Of a stretch of 64,000 nt of DNA, positions 45,126 to 58,277 are shown piece after piece (the stretch's first letter is position 1; every line of letters begins with the position of its first letter). Where the stretch lies: contig OZ005601.1 in NCBI GenBank assembly GCA_963930655.1, positions 19,716,921-19,780,920 of the forward strand, given 5' to 3'. Source of the DNA: Myrica gale (taxonomy: Eukaryota > Streptophyta > Magnoliopsida > Fagales > Myricaceae). A program made the position numbers and the translations under genes. The notes under the pieces are model-generated. The model ran no database searches, was not told where the DNA came from, and worked only from the letters and a program-made list of their open reading frames with translations.

Positions 45126-48100
45126 TTAGGAGAGAATGAAACTAAGTTGAAAGTTGGTTGCCATTTAATGTGGAAGTAACTAGGTTGGTTGAAAAGCAAC
45201 CAAACTAAGTGAGACACAAGCCATCTACGTAAATGCTATGGGATGAATTTGAAAAGCCAAAGCAAGGCCATGTGAAGTGTAAGAGATGTGTAAGTGGTGT
45301 AAGGGAGATGAAAAGCCATAAAGCAAGGCCATGTGAAGAGTAAGAGATGTGTAAGTTGTGTAAGATGATGAGACAACTCATGGAAGTAAAAAGAGAAGAG
45401 AAAAGCAAGAGAGAGAGGGAGTGATTTACGTTGGAGCATATGAGGAGAGAAAGAGAAGAATTTAAATGCAAGCCAATTTTGAAGACATGTGATGTGAGAG
45501 TGAGAGAAGTGAAAGGAAATAAAAAGAGAGAGAAGGATGTGGACATAGCCTTGGTCGGCCAACCCCTCCATTCATCCCCCCTCCCTCTTTCAAATTCTCT
45601 CATGACCATTCTCTCTCTCAACCCTATGTCATAGCCTTAGGGTTGCATGGGGAGACTCAAACTCACACAAACCCTTTGCAAATGCCATGACCGAATCCCT
45701 CATTCACTCAACTCTCTCCCATTCTAAGCCTTGGCCGAATATTGCAAACCTCTCCATTCTCTCCCATTTTCAAGCCTTGACCGAATCTCACACTCAAGAG
45801 TTCAAGGTTTGTGCATTTCATCTTGCCTCTAAACCACTTCCATCTAGCTTGCCAAAACTCATTCCAAAAGCCAAGTAAATCTCTCTTGTTGTAGACAAAA
45901 GTCCTACCTTGAAAACCCTAGTCATTTGACACCATTATTCTTCAAACTTACCATGTCCTCTTCACCACCATAGAGCTTCTTTTAAACCAAGCTTGGTCAT
46001 TTCTAAGGAGGGTGGACCGAATCTTTGAAGGAGGAGAAGGATAGGAAGAGTTGGTAAAGAGTAAAGGTAAGATTAGTCATTGATGTTCTTGCCTTAAACA
46101 TCATAAGTACTAACCATAGATGTTTTATTTTCTAGGTGCTCAAGCTTGGACAAACAACAAGGTAAGGCTAAAATGATTTTGTTGGGTTAGCATGAGTGGC
46201 CGAATGGCCTATGTATAAGATCTTGAAGTTTTATTTTGATAGATGCCTTGATGTTGTTAGATCTTGGATGCTTAGGAACCCTAGGTTGTTTACATGCTAG
46301 ATCTAACCATGGAAGCCCTAGATCTAAGGTTGTATGTGAAGAAAAAGGCAAATGAAGAACAATGTATGCTAAAGGAAGTTAGATCTAAGTTTTGATATGT
46401 TGGGTGATGAAAAATGATATCTTTGTTTAGATCTATGGATATTAGTGTGAATAAAGAGTAGACCTATTGTTGATGGAATTATTTGATAAAAAGATTAAGT
46501 GTATGCATGCTAGTTAGGTCACAAATGCAAAGGATGTGCATGATATGATTTTTAGCATGAAAAAGGTAACATTTTGGGTATGGCCGAAAATGAGCTATGT
46601 GGATTTTCATGTATAGTTTTGAATATGTGTAGATCTGGACATTGGCCTTAACATGTGCAAGATTTATGACCTTAAATGCATAGTAGATGATTATGTTAAG
46701 TATTGGAAGCATGCATATTGAAGGAAATAAAAGAAAACTAATCATTGGGTAAAAACATGTGTTGGCCGAATGCCATGAGTGTGGTGTATGGTATTGGTGC
46801 TTTGAATTATAGATATTAGGTTGTGAAATTGTTGATTGGAGGATGGGATCACCCTTGGAGAAAAGTTGTGATTAATTGGTGCATAAATGGTAGTGGCCGA
46901 AAGTTGCAAGAAGTTAACCCTAAGTGCAATTTATAATTTAGGTATTTTCATTGTTGTGTTGGATAAGAAATTAGGGTTAGGCTAGTTGGAATAATGTTGT
47001 AGAGCTATGATCTTTTATTAAATATTATTGGAACCCTAGTTAAGTTTTACTCGGGTTTTATTTGAGGTTTAAAGTCTAAGTTAAGATTTAATCATGAATA
47101 GTTAGATATGAGGTTTAATGTAGTACGTGTAATAAAAAGAGACTTAGGTTTAAGTCTAAACCTATGAGTATTATTTAACCCCAATCGAGACACGTACATG
47201 GATAAATATATTTTTATTTCAATAAAAATATTAATTTAATAAGTTAAGTTTTGAATATTGTTAAGGAAAAGAATAAAATAATTATTTTGTAATTAAATGA
47301 ATTTCTGTGATATGTATATATAGATATATATATATATATCTTCGATTTCAAAAGAAATGATTTCATAATTCTTAAAGTCTAAAAGAATATTTGAATCGCT
47401 TGTAGGCGATCCACGTGTCTGTATATACGAACAAGAAGACCAAGAGTAAGTGGAATAGTAAGTGGATACTGTAAGTGTACAGTAAGTATTTCTTTTCAAA
47501 ACTGGAATGACACACTGCATCGTTTCATGAACACGTATGGATTTTAAGAAAGCATGACATGATATGAATTTCATGAACAAGCATGAATTTTAAGCAAGTA
47601 TGAATTTTAAGCAAGCATGACATGACATGTGCATTGCATGAATTTTTCAAGAAGAAAATTATGCAATGATTTTTATGGAAAGAATATGAGAAGTTTTATG
47701 AAACGATAAGTTAAGATTAAGGGCACCGGTCGGTACCGTACCATCAAGTTGGACTCCCATACCGAAGGACATTTATGAGAAGGATGGGTGAATCCAAGAG
47801 GCTGTGCAAGCCACACTGAAGGACAGTGAGAAGGTGTGGTGCCTCCAAGGGTCGTGTCTAGCCATCAGGCCCGGGGCCACTTCAAGGGCTAGCTCGACCA
47901 GATGTAAGGTCTCTAAGGGAATTCGAGGACGGTTCCGAAGGGAACGCACAACCCTGACTTCAGGGGTCAAATGGAGCGAGCCCACAAGTAAAAGACATGA
48001 AATAATTATGATAAGGCCAACAAGGGCACAAGTACGAAAGAATGATTTTTAAGGGCCAAGGGCCAGTTTTACAAGCAAGTATGAAAGTAAGTGGTTTTCA

Positions 48101-48588
48101 AGGGCCTGGGGCCGAAAACACTAAGCAAGAGCATATGCATAATTCATGATCACGCATATGCATCAGTTATTAAGTTTTCTTTCTTTCACGATTAAGCAAG
48201 CATGAGTCAAGAGCATGATTTTAAGTTTTATGTTTTTCCCTTACTGAGTCTTTTTGACTCACGTTTTTAAAACTGTGTCATTTCAGATGTATCAGGTGAA
48301 GAGAGTCAGGAGGACTACCTGACCTAGATGCCCAAGATGTTAAGTTCCGCATTTTGTTGATAGTGACATGAGCGTCACTAATTGGGTTCTAATATGTTTA
48401 AATATTTGTTTTGTATGAATTTAATGAGAACCCTGATTATGTAAGTATTTGCTCAAACCCCTCGCGATCCTGTACGTTTCCGCCGTAATCAAGTGAGAAA
48501 AATAAGTAAGAACGCTGGAGCCATCCGGGGGATAGCTCGCGGTTGTCACGGTCCCTGCGGGATGCCGTTCGGGGCGTGACAGTTAAGT

Positions 48589-48600
48589 TGGTATCAGAGG
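48589..48600 (+). other. Primer binding site (initiator Met-tRNA)
   Basis: TGGTATCAGAGG lies 7 bp after the 5' LTR end at 48581, the usual position for minus-strand priming by initiator Met-tRNA in chromoviruses. Confidence 0.92.
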
Positions 48601-48743
48601 ATCGGAGGGTAGAGTCGTAGAACATAGGGAACGAAGTAGAACCCTAAACCCTTAAGCATGAGATAGCACGTTTAGGGTTAAGTATGATGAGAATTTATGA
48701 GGTTGAGGTTGTTCTAAGCTGAACGATAACGTTGAAGTGCAGG

Positions 48744-49506
48744 ATGGCACCTAGGAGGCCAACAAGAAATCAAGAGTCTGAGGCTCCCGGAGTTACTACC
48801 GAGGATGTGTTAAGGCACATGGCTCAGCTAGTTGCCGAGCACGTGCAGCCGGGTGCCCATGCTGAAGGGGCCCGAGGACGCCCTGAGGGGTGTACGTTCG
48901 ATCAGTTTAACCGCCAGCACCCGCCAGCGTACAACGGCAGGGGAGATGCCATACTAGCAGAAAATTGGCTGGTGGAGATGAAAGAGCTACTTGAGGTCTT
49001 GGGGTGTACCGAGGCCCAAAAGTTAAGTTATGCTACCTTCAAGCTGCAAGGGGATGCCAAAAGGTGGTGGCAGTCCGAGAAGGTGTTGCTGGAACAGGAG
49101 CTGGGAGAGCAGCCCATAACCTGGGAGAGGTTCCAGCAAGAATTTTTAGATCGTTATTTCCCACGGACGACCCGGGAAGCGAAGGCAAGGGAATTCGCTA
49201 CCTTAACCCAAGGAGCCATGACGGTGGAGCAATACGCAGGCCGATTCATGGAGCTGGTGCGGTTTGCCCCGTACTTGGTGCCCGATGAGGAAAGGAAGGC
49301 CCGAAAGTTTGAGGAAGGGTTACACCCACGGGTCTATGACAGGGTGTATAGTCACAACCTTAAAACCCTGGCAGAAGTAATTGAACGGGCAGTGATAGTG
49401 GAGTGAGGACTGCAGAGGATAGCAGTCTATCATGACCAGCAAAAAAGGAAGGTTCCTTCCAACCCAACCATTCCGCAGATGCCCTGGAAGAAAAGTAGGC
49501 CAGAGC
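48744..49506 (+). pseudogene. Tekay/Del gag, capsid part (fossil)
   Basis: Begins 'MAPRRPTRNQESEAPGV'. The capsid core has 'FNRQHPPAYNGRGDAILAEN', 'KLQGDAKRWWQSEK', 'FLDRYFPRTTREAKAREF' and 'YSHNLKTLAEVIERAV', matching the retrotransposon gag domain. A solo LTR of another copy is inserted at 49507 and the gag C-terminus continues at 54328. The gag part is broken. Confidence 0.88.
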
Positions 49507-52472
49507 TGTGAGACCCCGATTATTTCTTATGTTAATTCTTATGTATTAGCTTTTAATTTTATTATGGAGCCATATTTTTGGCCAATGTATGGCCTAAGCT
49601 TTATAATAATGTACATTAATTAATATGAGATTTTATTTCATGAAATTTTTCTATTACATTATTTTCCTTTCATTATGAAAGTTTTGTGCAAGGTTTAATT
49701 ATATTCTCCTAAGAGCCGAAACTTGCAAGGTAAGTTTCTCTCATGTATTTATATTTTTCATTTGCCTATTATATTTCATAATCCATAAAATTGAATTATG
49801 ATTAAAGATTTTTATATATAGGCCGAAAATAATTAAATGGAAAATCATGAATTTCCTTTAGAGTATTGAATATTTTGTGTGTCATTAATAGGTGGAACAT
49901 AGTATTATCATGTGGCCTAAATTAATAGTTGAATTATCATTAGAATATTAGGTGATAAGCTACTAGACATATGATAGGTTTAAGTGAGTTTTAAGTGATA
50001 AGCACACTTGCTTATCATAGTGATAAGCTAGGAAACTTTCATGCAATAAGTTGATGTGGCTATCGTAGAGATAGGCTAGAGCCATTATCCTAAGATAAGT
50101 TGTTGTGTTTATGAGGTGATAAGTTATGTAATTGAACTAGATAAGCTAGAGAGCTTATAGGAGATAAGTTAGGTGAAAATTAACTAAGTTGGAAGCTAGT
50201 TGTGAGAGTAACTAGAAAGTTAGTTGTGATGGTAACTAAGTTAGTTGTATTTTAACCAAACATCATGAATGAACTAAACAAAAAGCAAACCAAAAGGTGA
50301 CAAAGCCATTTACGTAAAGAGCATGAAGTGAATTGAAAAGCAAAAAGCTAATTGCCCATGTGAAGTTGTAAGATGTGTAAGAGAACCATTAATTGACAAG
50401 ACAACACATGGGAAGAGAAAAGAAGAGAAAAAGCAAAGGGAGATCAAGCTATGGGGTGTTTTACGTAGGAATGAAAAGTGAGAAAGAAGAGTAGGCCATG
50501 TGAAGTTGTGAGATGTGGAAAGAGAGCATTAATTGACAAGACAACACATTGGAAGAGAAAAGAGAGAAAAAATAAAAGGAGATCAAGCCATGGGGTGGAG
50601 TTTACGTAAAGATCAAAGTGAGAGAGGAGAGGAGATTTATTGCAAGGACATAGCTTTAGGGAACAATAATTGATGTTGGGAAAAAGGTGAAAAGAAGTGA
50701 GAGAAGGGAAAAAATGCAAGCTTGGTCGACCAAGGCTCCATTCCTCCCCTTTTCCCCTTCAAATTTCTCTCTTGTCACTTCCACCATCTCTTGTCATTTG
50801 TCATTGCAATAAATTATCTTGGGAGACTCAATTGCACCAAGAGAACTCCCCCTCACACTTAGCATTTCTTCTCTTGGCCGAATATCACCCTCCCACTTCA
50901 ACTCTCTCTTTTTCTCTCTTGACCGAATCTCCCCTTTGAGCTTAAGCTTGTTCTTTTCTTCTTGCAACCAATCACTCTCTAAAGCTCTAAGTTTGTTTCT
51001 CTTCTCTAGGTAACCAAATCCCCTTTTTGTGCAACTCATCTCTTCTCTTGGAAATTTCTATTCACCTAGCCATTTTCCCTTGTTGAAATCTAGCTCACTT
51101 TCCTAGAACTAAACCATTCAAGTTTCAAGCATTTCTTTGTTCTTATTTTCCCCACCATAAAAACCTCCATCTTAGCATTTTGTGATCAAGCTTGGGACCA
51201 TTGCAAAGAGGGGTGAACCGAAAGTTGGAAAAGAAGGATCTTGGTGAAAAAGCTTGGAAATTTGGTGAAGGTAGAGGTAGGCTTGATTTCGTATAAGGTT
51301 TTGCTTAAGTTCTTCATAAAGTTCTAACCTAGGGTATTTTATTGTGCTAGGTACTCAAGGCTTGAGATAGTCAACAAGGTAAGACCAAATGTGATGTTGT
51401 TGGTTTAGCATGAGTGGCCGAATGATTTATGTATAGATCTTGAAGCTTTGGTTTGTGATATGCCTTGATGTTGTTGGATCTTGAATGCTTAAGAACCCTA
51501 GGTTGTTTAAATGCTAGATCTAACCATGAAAACCTTAGATCTAAGGTTGAATGTGAAGAAAAAATGCAAATGGAGAACAATGCATGTTAAAGGAAGCTAG
51601 ATCTAAGTCTTGATGTGTTGGTTTGAGGAAAGTTGATTATTTTACTTAGATCTATGGATGTTAGTATGTATAAAGTGTGGATCTAATGTTGATGGAAATC
51701 TTTGATGAAGATGTAAAGTTGATGCATGCTAGTTAGGTCACAAATGCAAAGGATATGCATGTTATAATTTTTAGCATGAAAAATGTGACATTTTGAGGTA
51801 TGACCGAATATGATATGTTTAGGTCTTCATGTATAATTTTGTATATGTTTAGATCTGTACATTGGCTATGATATGTGCAAGATTTATGACTTAATAATTG
51901 GTAGATAATTATGTTAGGTAAATGATGCATGCAAATTGAAGGAGACAAAAGAAAACATAATTATTGGACGAAAAACATGTGTTGGCCGAATGGTGTAATG
52001 CATGATATATTGTGTTGGTGTTTGGATTCTTAGATCCTAGGTTGTGAAATTGTTGAATGGAGGATGGGATCACCATTGGAGTTGAAGTTGTGATTAAAGG
52101 ATGCATAAAAATTGGTGTTGGCCGAATGTCATAAGGAAGAGAAACCCTAATTGTAAATTATGATAAATAGGTTATAATTGTTGTGTTGGATACTTGAAAT
52201 TGGGGATTAGGCTAATTGGAATTATATTGTTATGATGAACACTTGGAATTAGGGTTTTGACCAATTGGAATACAAGCTTGAAGAACCATGAGCATGTAAT
52301 GAAATATTCGAAACCCTAGTTAGGGTTAGTACTCGGGATTAATTGAGGTTTAAGGTCCGAGTCAAGATTTTATCGTGATTAATAGTTTAATGTAAGGTTT
52401 TAATGGAGTACATGAAATAATGAGAGACTTAGGTTTAATCCTAAATCCGTTGGTGTTGATTAAACCCTAATC

Positions 52473-52517
<45 letters not shown>

Positions 52518-52610
52518 AATAAAAATATTAAATGATTAAATGACCTAAGATTTGGTATATTAGTTAAAGAAAAGATTAAATAAAGTATTTAATGATTAAA
52601 AGAATTATAT

Positions 52611-52645
<35 letters not shown>

Positions 52646-54327
52646 CAAAAAAAAAAGAAATATAATATAGTTGCCATTCGGAAACGTTCCGACGAATGGA
52701 AGGTACGAAGTCAAGTGATGAACGGGAAGTTCAAGATGGATTAAGAAATATCCGGCAACTATATTATACCATTAAATTAAGTAATGCGTAGAATTATCGC
52801 TACTTGTCCTTAGTGGACTTCAAGATTGGACTGTCGGGTAATTCGTAGGACCGACACGTACCGATATGGTTTCATCTATACGCAGTACATTGAAAGATTG
52901 AACCTATTCCTTGTAGGCGAGGAGCCAAGTGAGCAAAGGAGAATTTGCGAGGAGTACTGTAAGTGGATCTTACCCCTTTTGGAAAACTGGAATGATACAC
53001 TGCATGTTTTATTGTGCATGGCAAGATGTTTTTAATACATATGAAATGTATTGCATGAAGAATGTTTCAAGTACGCATGATGTTTCGAACATGTCATACA
53101 TGATCATTTGCATGAACGCATGAGAGACGTTTTGATTGCAAATGAAAGTACGATGTTTTCAAGAGTGGCATGGCATGTTCATTGCATAGAAAACATGAAA
53201 AGTTGTTTTATGCAAATGAAAGAGAATTTATGTTATGATTAAGCACGAAGGTTTTGGTTGAATACGTACTAAGTTAAGTGAGGTTCGACATCCATGCCGA
53301 GGGACGTTGTTCGTGAAGGATGGATGAATGGACGCCCATACCGAGGGACGTTGTTCGTGAAGGATGGGTTAGTCCGTGAGGTATGTGCAACCACACCGAG
53401 GAACGTTGCTCGAGAAGGTGTGGCGCCTCCAAGGGTCGTGTCTAGCCATCAGGCCTGGGGCAACTACGGGCTAGCTCGACCAGATGTAAGGTCTCCAAGG
53501 GAATTCGGGGACGGTTCCAAAGGGAACGCACAACCCTGACTTCAGGGGTCAAATGGAGCGAGCCACGAGTAAGAGATACGAAATGGTTGTGAAAAGGCCA
53601 ACAGTGGCACAAGTATGAAATGAATGATTTTCAAGGGCCAATTTTATAAGCAAGAATGAAAGAAAGATTTTCAAGGGCCTGGGGCCAATTCCGAGATTTG
53701 AAATGCATTTGAAAAGGCCAAGAGTGGCAAGAGATTTTAGTGCATGGCATGTGCATCACGGAGCATGCATATGCATCATGGTTTTTATGCACTAACTCAT
53801 GATTTACAGTTTTGCATTTCTTATCTTATCGCTACAGTGTATTGAAGTAAGTATGCTTTTAAAGCTATGTTTTATTATAGTTCATGTTTCAACTGTTGTT
53901 CCTTACTGAGTCTTTCGACTCATAGTTTGTAAATCGTATCATTCCATATCCACAAGATAACTGGGGAGCAGAGGAGTATCTCACGTAGAAATCCTGGAAG
54001 TTTGGGGATTGGAGCCGGAGTTGGTGAACTCCGAGGTAGCACTTGGGAGTGCTGGTTTTGATCAAGTGGCAGTATGTTGCCCTAGTACGTTTTGTATAAG
54101 TTGCGAACAAGATGCAATGTATAGACTTTTCTGAATTATGATGTGTATACCGAGAGGTTATGATCATTGGGCTTGTATCTCAGCCAACATGTGGATCCTG
54201 AGTGAGCCATCCTATGTGTATAAAAAAAAAAAAATTCCGCTGTAAGAGTTAGTGTAAGCGCTGGAGTGTTCCCGGGGAATGCTCGCGGCTGTCACGGTCC
54301 CTGCGGGATGGCGTTCGGGGCGTGACA
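49507..54327 (+). repeat. Solo LTR inserted in gag, 4.8 kb
   Basis: Starts TGTGAGACCCCG and ends GGGGCGTGACA, flanked by TSD AGAGC (49502-49506 and 54328-54332). It belongs to the same broad Tekay/Del LTR group but to a different subfamily, being longer. It has two long (TA)n runs (52478-52508 and 52613-52642), a strong hairpin at 52674-52699 (CCATT-CGGAA-ACG-TTCCG-ACG-AATGG), the hairpin module (53289-53549) and a TGAGTC/GACTCA stem (about 53906-53922). No internal region and no genes were seen. Confidence 0.93.
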
Positions 54328-54616
54328 AGAGCCGTCACAGAGGCAGCCTCAGAGGTCGAACCAGAGGCCGAACCCGAGGCCAAACCAGAGGCCTGGTGGA
54401 GCTCAGAACGCCGGAGGAAATCAGTTTCCTCTGTGCAACAAGTGCAACAAGAGACACCCTGGGGAGTGCAGGCAGGGCTTATGTTTCAAATGTGGGAAGC
54501 CTGGTCACTTCGCTAGAGACTGTAGGAGTGCAGGCAGCTCAAACCAAGCACCCCGACCCACGCAGCAGGACAATGCAAGGAGGCAGGGAGGCCCAACACA
54601 GGCGAGGTTATATGCA
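54328..54616 (+). pseudogene. Tekay/Del gag, nucleocapsid part (fossil)
   Basis: Continues gag after the nested solo LTR. A Gln/Pro/Arg-rich linker is followed by two Cys-rich segments, '[12 protein letters not shown]' and the CCHC knuckle '[14 protein letters not shown]', then a Gly/Gln/Arg tail leading into the protease at 54617. This is the RNA-binding end of gag in Tekay/Del elements. Confidence 0.85.
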
Positions 54617-57600
54617 ATGACTCCGGAGGACGCGGAGAACCAGAACCGAGTGGTGGCAGGTAAGTTGCCTTTGCCCCAGGGGGAAGCCCTAGTTCTGTTT
54701 GATTCAGGGGCCACGCATTCATTCATTGCATCAGCATATTGCAAGACACATGCCTTAAATAGTGAGTTGTTGGATTGTGGTGTCCTTGTGTCAACGCCCA
54801 CTGGGGGAAGAGTCGAGTGTAGCCGGATGGTGAAGGACTATCCGATAGTAGTAGAAGGGCAAGTCATGTTGGCTGATTTGATAGTTATGGAGATGGGAGG
54901 ATTTGATGTCATCCTAGGTATGGATTGGTTGTCGAAGCATGGTGCCAATATTCGGTGCTATGAGAAGAAGGTCCTGTTCCAAAAGGAGGGGAGACCGGAT
55001 TGTTGTTTTACCGGTATGAGGAAGATGGAGCGAAGGCCAGCAATTGTCTCGGCCCTGCAAGCTAAGAGATTGTTGCAAGGAGGGCACGAGGGAATTCTAG
55101 TATGGGCAAGTGATACGCGAAGCGATACGCAGAACGAGGTCCCTGCGTTTGACCAAACCCCAATAGTGACTGAGTTTCCGGATGTATTCCCGGAAGACCT
55201 ACTGGGGTTACCGCCGGATAGGGAGGTGGAGTTCGGAATTGAATTGGAAGCTGGGACAGTCCCAATTTCCAAGGTGCCGTATCGAATGGCTCCGGCAGAG
55301 CTAAAGGAGCTGAAGGTCCAGTTGGAAGATCTCTTGGAGAAGGGATTTATAAGGCCGAGTGTGTCGCCTTGGGGAGCACCGATCCTGTTTGTGAAAAAGA
55401 AGGACGGAAGTCTCCGGATGTGTATTGATTATAGAGAGTTGAATAAGGTGACTGTGAAGAATAGGTACCCGCTACCTCGCATTGACGATTTGTTCGATCA
55501 ATTGCAGGGGGCACAAATATTTTCAAGAATTGATTTGAGGTCAGGTTACCACCAGTTGAAGGTTAAGGAGGGAGATATATCAAAGACGGCCTTTCGGACC
55601 CGATATGGTCATTATGAATTTTTGGTGATGCCGTTTGGATTAACTAATGCCCCGGCCGCATTTATGGACTTGATGAATCGAGTGTTCAGGGAGTTCCTGG
55701 ATAAATTTGTGGTGGTGTTCATAGACGATATTTTGATTTATTCTCGGAACCAGGAGGAGCATGAGGAGCATCTCAGGATTGTTTTGCAGATCCTAAGGGA
55801 GAAGAAGCTATATGCTAAATTCTCCAAGTGCGAGTTTTGGTTGCAGCAAGTCCGATTTTTAGGGCATGTAGTGTCGGGAGAAGGAATTGCTGTAGATCCC
55901 GGAAAGGTTGATGCGGTTTTCAAATGGCCTAGACCTACAAATGTTAAGGAGATAAGAAGTTTCCTGGGATTAGCAGGGTATTACCGGAGGTTTATCAAGG
56001 AATTTTCAAAGATAGCTATGCCGATGACCTCGTTGACCAAGAAGAACGTTAAGTTCGATTGGACAGACGAGTGTGAGCAAAGTTTCCAGACGCTAAAGGC
56101 CCATCTGGTTACTGCCCCGGTGTTAGCATTGCCTTCGGAACATGGGGAGTATGAGATCTATACGGACGCCTCAAAGCAAGGTCTTGGGTGTGTGTTGATG
56201 CAAGATAAGAGGGTCATAGCCTATGCGTCGAGGCAACTGAGGCCCCACGAGCTGAATTACCCCACCCACGACTTGGAGTTGGCTGCAGTCGTGCATGCTC
56301 TGAAAATATGGAGGCATTATCTCTATGGGGTTAAGTGCGAGATATTTACGGACCATAAAAGCCTCAAGTATTTTAACACTCAGAAGGAGCTGAATATGAG
56401 GCAGCGGCGCTGGTTGGAGCTGATCAAGGACTATGATTGCACCATTAGCTACCATCCTGGGAAAGCTAACGTGGTGGCTGATGCTTTAAGCCAGAAGTCG
56501 GCTGAAACAAGTGCCGTAGAGGTAGTAGCTAAGGAGATCATGAAGGATCTAAAAAGAGAGGAGATCACGCTTGTATTGGTCGACCGGTATGTTTCCATCG
56601 CAGGGCTGTCATTGCAACCATCGCTGGAGGAGCGAATCTGTGAAGCCCAGAAGAGCGATGCGGTGATAGTAGGGATAAGGGAAAGGATTGAGAAGAATAA
56701 TGATCCCAATTTTGAGGATAGGGATGGAGTGCTGAGGTACCGGAGTAGAATATGTGTCCCTGGTAATGGGGGAATCAAGGAGTTGATTTTGGCAGAGGCG
56801 CATACTACGCCCTATACCATCCACCCTGGAGGAACGAAGATGTATCAAGACATCAAAAAGGTTTACTGGTGGCCGAATATGAAGAGAGAGATAGCGGAGT
56901 ATGTCGCTCGATGTCTGACTTGTCAGAGAGTGAAAGCAGAACACCAGAGGCCAGCAGGAACATTGAAGCCTCTGGAGATCCCTGAATGGAAGTGGGAAGG
57001 AATAGCCATGGATTTTGTAGTAGGGCTACCAAGAACGACAGCTGGCTACGATGCAATATGGGTAGTAGTGGACCGATTGACCAAGTCAGCCCACTTTCTG
57101 CCCATCAGGGTGAAGTATACCCCGGAAAGGCTAGCTGAAGTTTATCTCCAAGAAATTGTGAGGCTCCATGGCATACCAAAGAGCATAGTGTCGGATAGGG
57201 ATCCGAGATTTACGTCAAGGTTTTGGAAAAGATTGCAGGAGTCCCTAGGCACTAAGTTGAATTTTAGCACTGCTTTCCACCCACAGACGGATGGCCAATC
57301 GGAGCGGACCATTCAAATTTTGGAAGACATGCTTCGAGCATGCGTCATTGACTTCAAAGGAAGCTGGGCTCAGTATTTGCCGCTAGCAGAGTTCGCATAC
57401 AACAACAGTTTCCAATCGAGTATTGGCATGGCACCGTATGAAGCTTTGTATGGAAGGAGGTGTAGGTCGCCATTATATTGGGATGAAGTAGGAGAAGGAA
57501 GACTGTTGGGACCAGAGATGATTTTACAGACAAAAGAGAAGATTCGGTTGATAAAAGAAAGACTTATTACGGCCCAAAGTCGGCAGAAGAGTTATGCGGA

Positions 57601-58051
57601 CAACCGGCGAAGAGAATTGGCCTTTAAGGAAGGAAGTAAAGTGTTTTTAAAGATTTCTCCAACAAAGGGGGTAGCACGATTCGGGAAGAAGGGGAAGCTT
57701 CAACCCCGATTTATAGGACCTTTCGAGATCCTAGAGCGTGTTGGACCAATGGCGTATAGACTGGCCTTACCGCCATCAATTGCGGGAGTACATGATGTGT
57801 TCCACGTATCGCTTTTACGAAAGTATGTGTCAGACCCTACCCATGTGTTAGAATATGAGCCCTTACAAATTAAGGAAAACCTTACCTATGTGGAGGAGCC
57901 AGTAAGGATCATCGATAGAAAAGAGCGACAATTGCGGACCAAGGTGATACCGCTAGTGAAGGTTCTATGGAGGAATCATGGGGTAGAGGAGGCATCTTGG
58001 GAGTTGGAAAGTGATATGTACGAGAAGTACCCCCAGTTAAAAGGAGAATAG
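54617..58051 (+). CDS. Tekay/Del pol: protease, RT, RNase H, integrase, chromodomain
   Basis: One open frame of 1144 residues, which in the family is the continuation of gag rather than a separate protein. Domains in order: aspartic protease with '[11 protein letters not shown]' (about residue 26) and '[12 protein letters not shown]' (about 100); reverse transcriptase with '[11 protein letters not shown]' and the active site 'FIDDILIYS' (about 367); RNase H '[10 protein letters not shown]' (about 515); integrase with an HHCC zinc finger ('CLTCQRVK', about 760), the DDE core 'MDFVVGLP', 'SDRDPRF' and 'QTDGQSERT' (about 798-900); and a chromodomain-like tail '[18 protein letters not shown]' (about 1120). 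The clade call is from the RT/integrase style, 4-kb LTRs and chromodomain. It looks whole over this stretch. Confidence 0.93.
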   Translation: MTPEDAENQNRVVAGKLPLPQGEALVLFDSGATHSFIASAYCKTHALNSELLDCGVLVSTPTGGRVECSRMVKDYPIVVEGQVMLADLIVMEMGGFDVILGMDWLSKHGANIRCYEKKVLFQKEGRPDCCFTGMRKMERRPAIVSALQAKRLLQGGHEGILVWASDTRSDTQNEVPAFDQTPIVTEFPDVFPEDLLGLPPDREVEFGIELEAGTVPISKVPYRMAPAELKELKVQLEDLLEKGFIRPSVSPWGAPILFVKKKDGSLRMCIDYRELNKVTVKNRYPLPRIDDLFDQLQGAQIFSRIDLRSGYHQLKVKEGDISKTAFRTRYGHYEFLVMPFGLTNAPAAFMDLMNRVFREFLDKFVVVFIDDILIYSRNQEEHEEHLRIVLQILREKKLYAKFSKCEFWLQQVRFLGHVVSGEGIAVDPGKVDAVFKWPRPTNVKEIRSFLGLAGYYRRFIKEFSKIAMPMTSLTKKNVKFDWTDECEQSFQTLKAHLVTAPVLALPSEHGEYEIYTDASKQGLGCVLMQDKRVIAYASRQLRPHELNYPTHDLELAAVVHALKIWRHYLYGVKCEIFTDHKSLKYFNTQKELNMRQRRWLELIKDYDCTISYHPGKANVVADALSQKSAETSAVEVVAKEIMKDLKREEITLVLVDRYVSIAGLSLQPSLEERICEAQKSDAVIVGIRERIEKNNDPNFEDRDGVLRYRSRICVPGNGGIKELILAEAHTTPYTIHPGGTKMYQDIKKVYWWPNMKREIAEYVARCLTCQRVKAEHQRPAGTLKPLEIPEWKWEGIAMDFVVGLPRTTAGYDAIWVVVDRLTKSAHFLPIRVKYTPERLAEVYLQEIVRLHGIPKSIVSDRDPRFTSRFWKRLQESLGTKLNFSTAFHPQTDGQSERTIQILEDMLRACVIDFKGSWAQYLPLAEFAYNNSFQSSIGMAPYEALYGRRCRSPLYWDEVGEGRLLGPEMILQTKEKIRLIKERLITAQSRQKSYADNRRRELAFKEGSKVFLKISPTKGVARFGKKGKLQPRFIGPFEILERVGPMAYRLALPPSIAGVHDVFHVSLLRKYVSDPTHVLEYEPLQIKENLTYVEEPVRIIDRKERQLRTKVIPLVKVLWRNHGVEEASWELESDMYEKYPQLKGE

Positions 58052-58277
58052 GATCCGAATGTTTACTTCCCTCCCTATTGATTGAATGTTTGGCTTGTAT
58101 GAGTATTATTGTCTGATATTTGTGTTTGACTTCCTTACATAAAGAATGCTAAATTCTTTGTGATACATGATGATATTTTGTATATATACATGACTGACCA
58201 TTGCATTATGTTGTCAGATGCCGCCGAGTAGTCGACCCCCTCGTTCCTAGCATTCGGGAACACCTTCTCAGAGAAGG

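Larger units (their letters stand above)
41008..48581 (+). repeat. Tekay/Del 5' LTR, split by a solo LTR
   Basis: Parts 41008-41292 and 44724-48581 together match the 3' LTR. Ends are TGTGAGACCCCG and GGGGCGTGACA. It contains a GATAAG cluster (44896-45125), a (TA)n run of 16 bp (47324-47339), the hairpin module (47731-47967) and a TGAGTC/GACTCA stem-loop near 48245-48261. The end also forms a GTCACG/CGTGAC stem (about 48545-48580). No protein gene was recognised. Confidence 0.95.

Noticed and set aside
45205-45621. 138-residue open frame, repeated at 59895-60311
   Set aside because: Same reason: LTR copy, antisense, no recognisable domain.
41008-48581. A single unusually long 7.6-kb LTR
   Set aside because: Comparison with the 3' LTR shows a 3431-bp insertion with TSD CATGG; the real LTR is about 4.1 kb.
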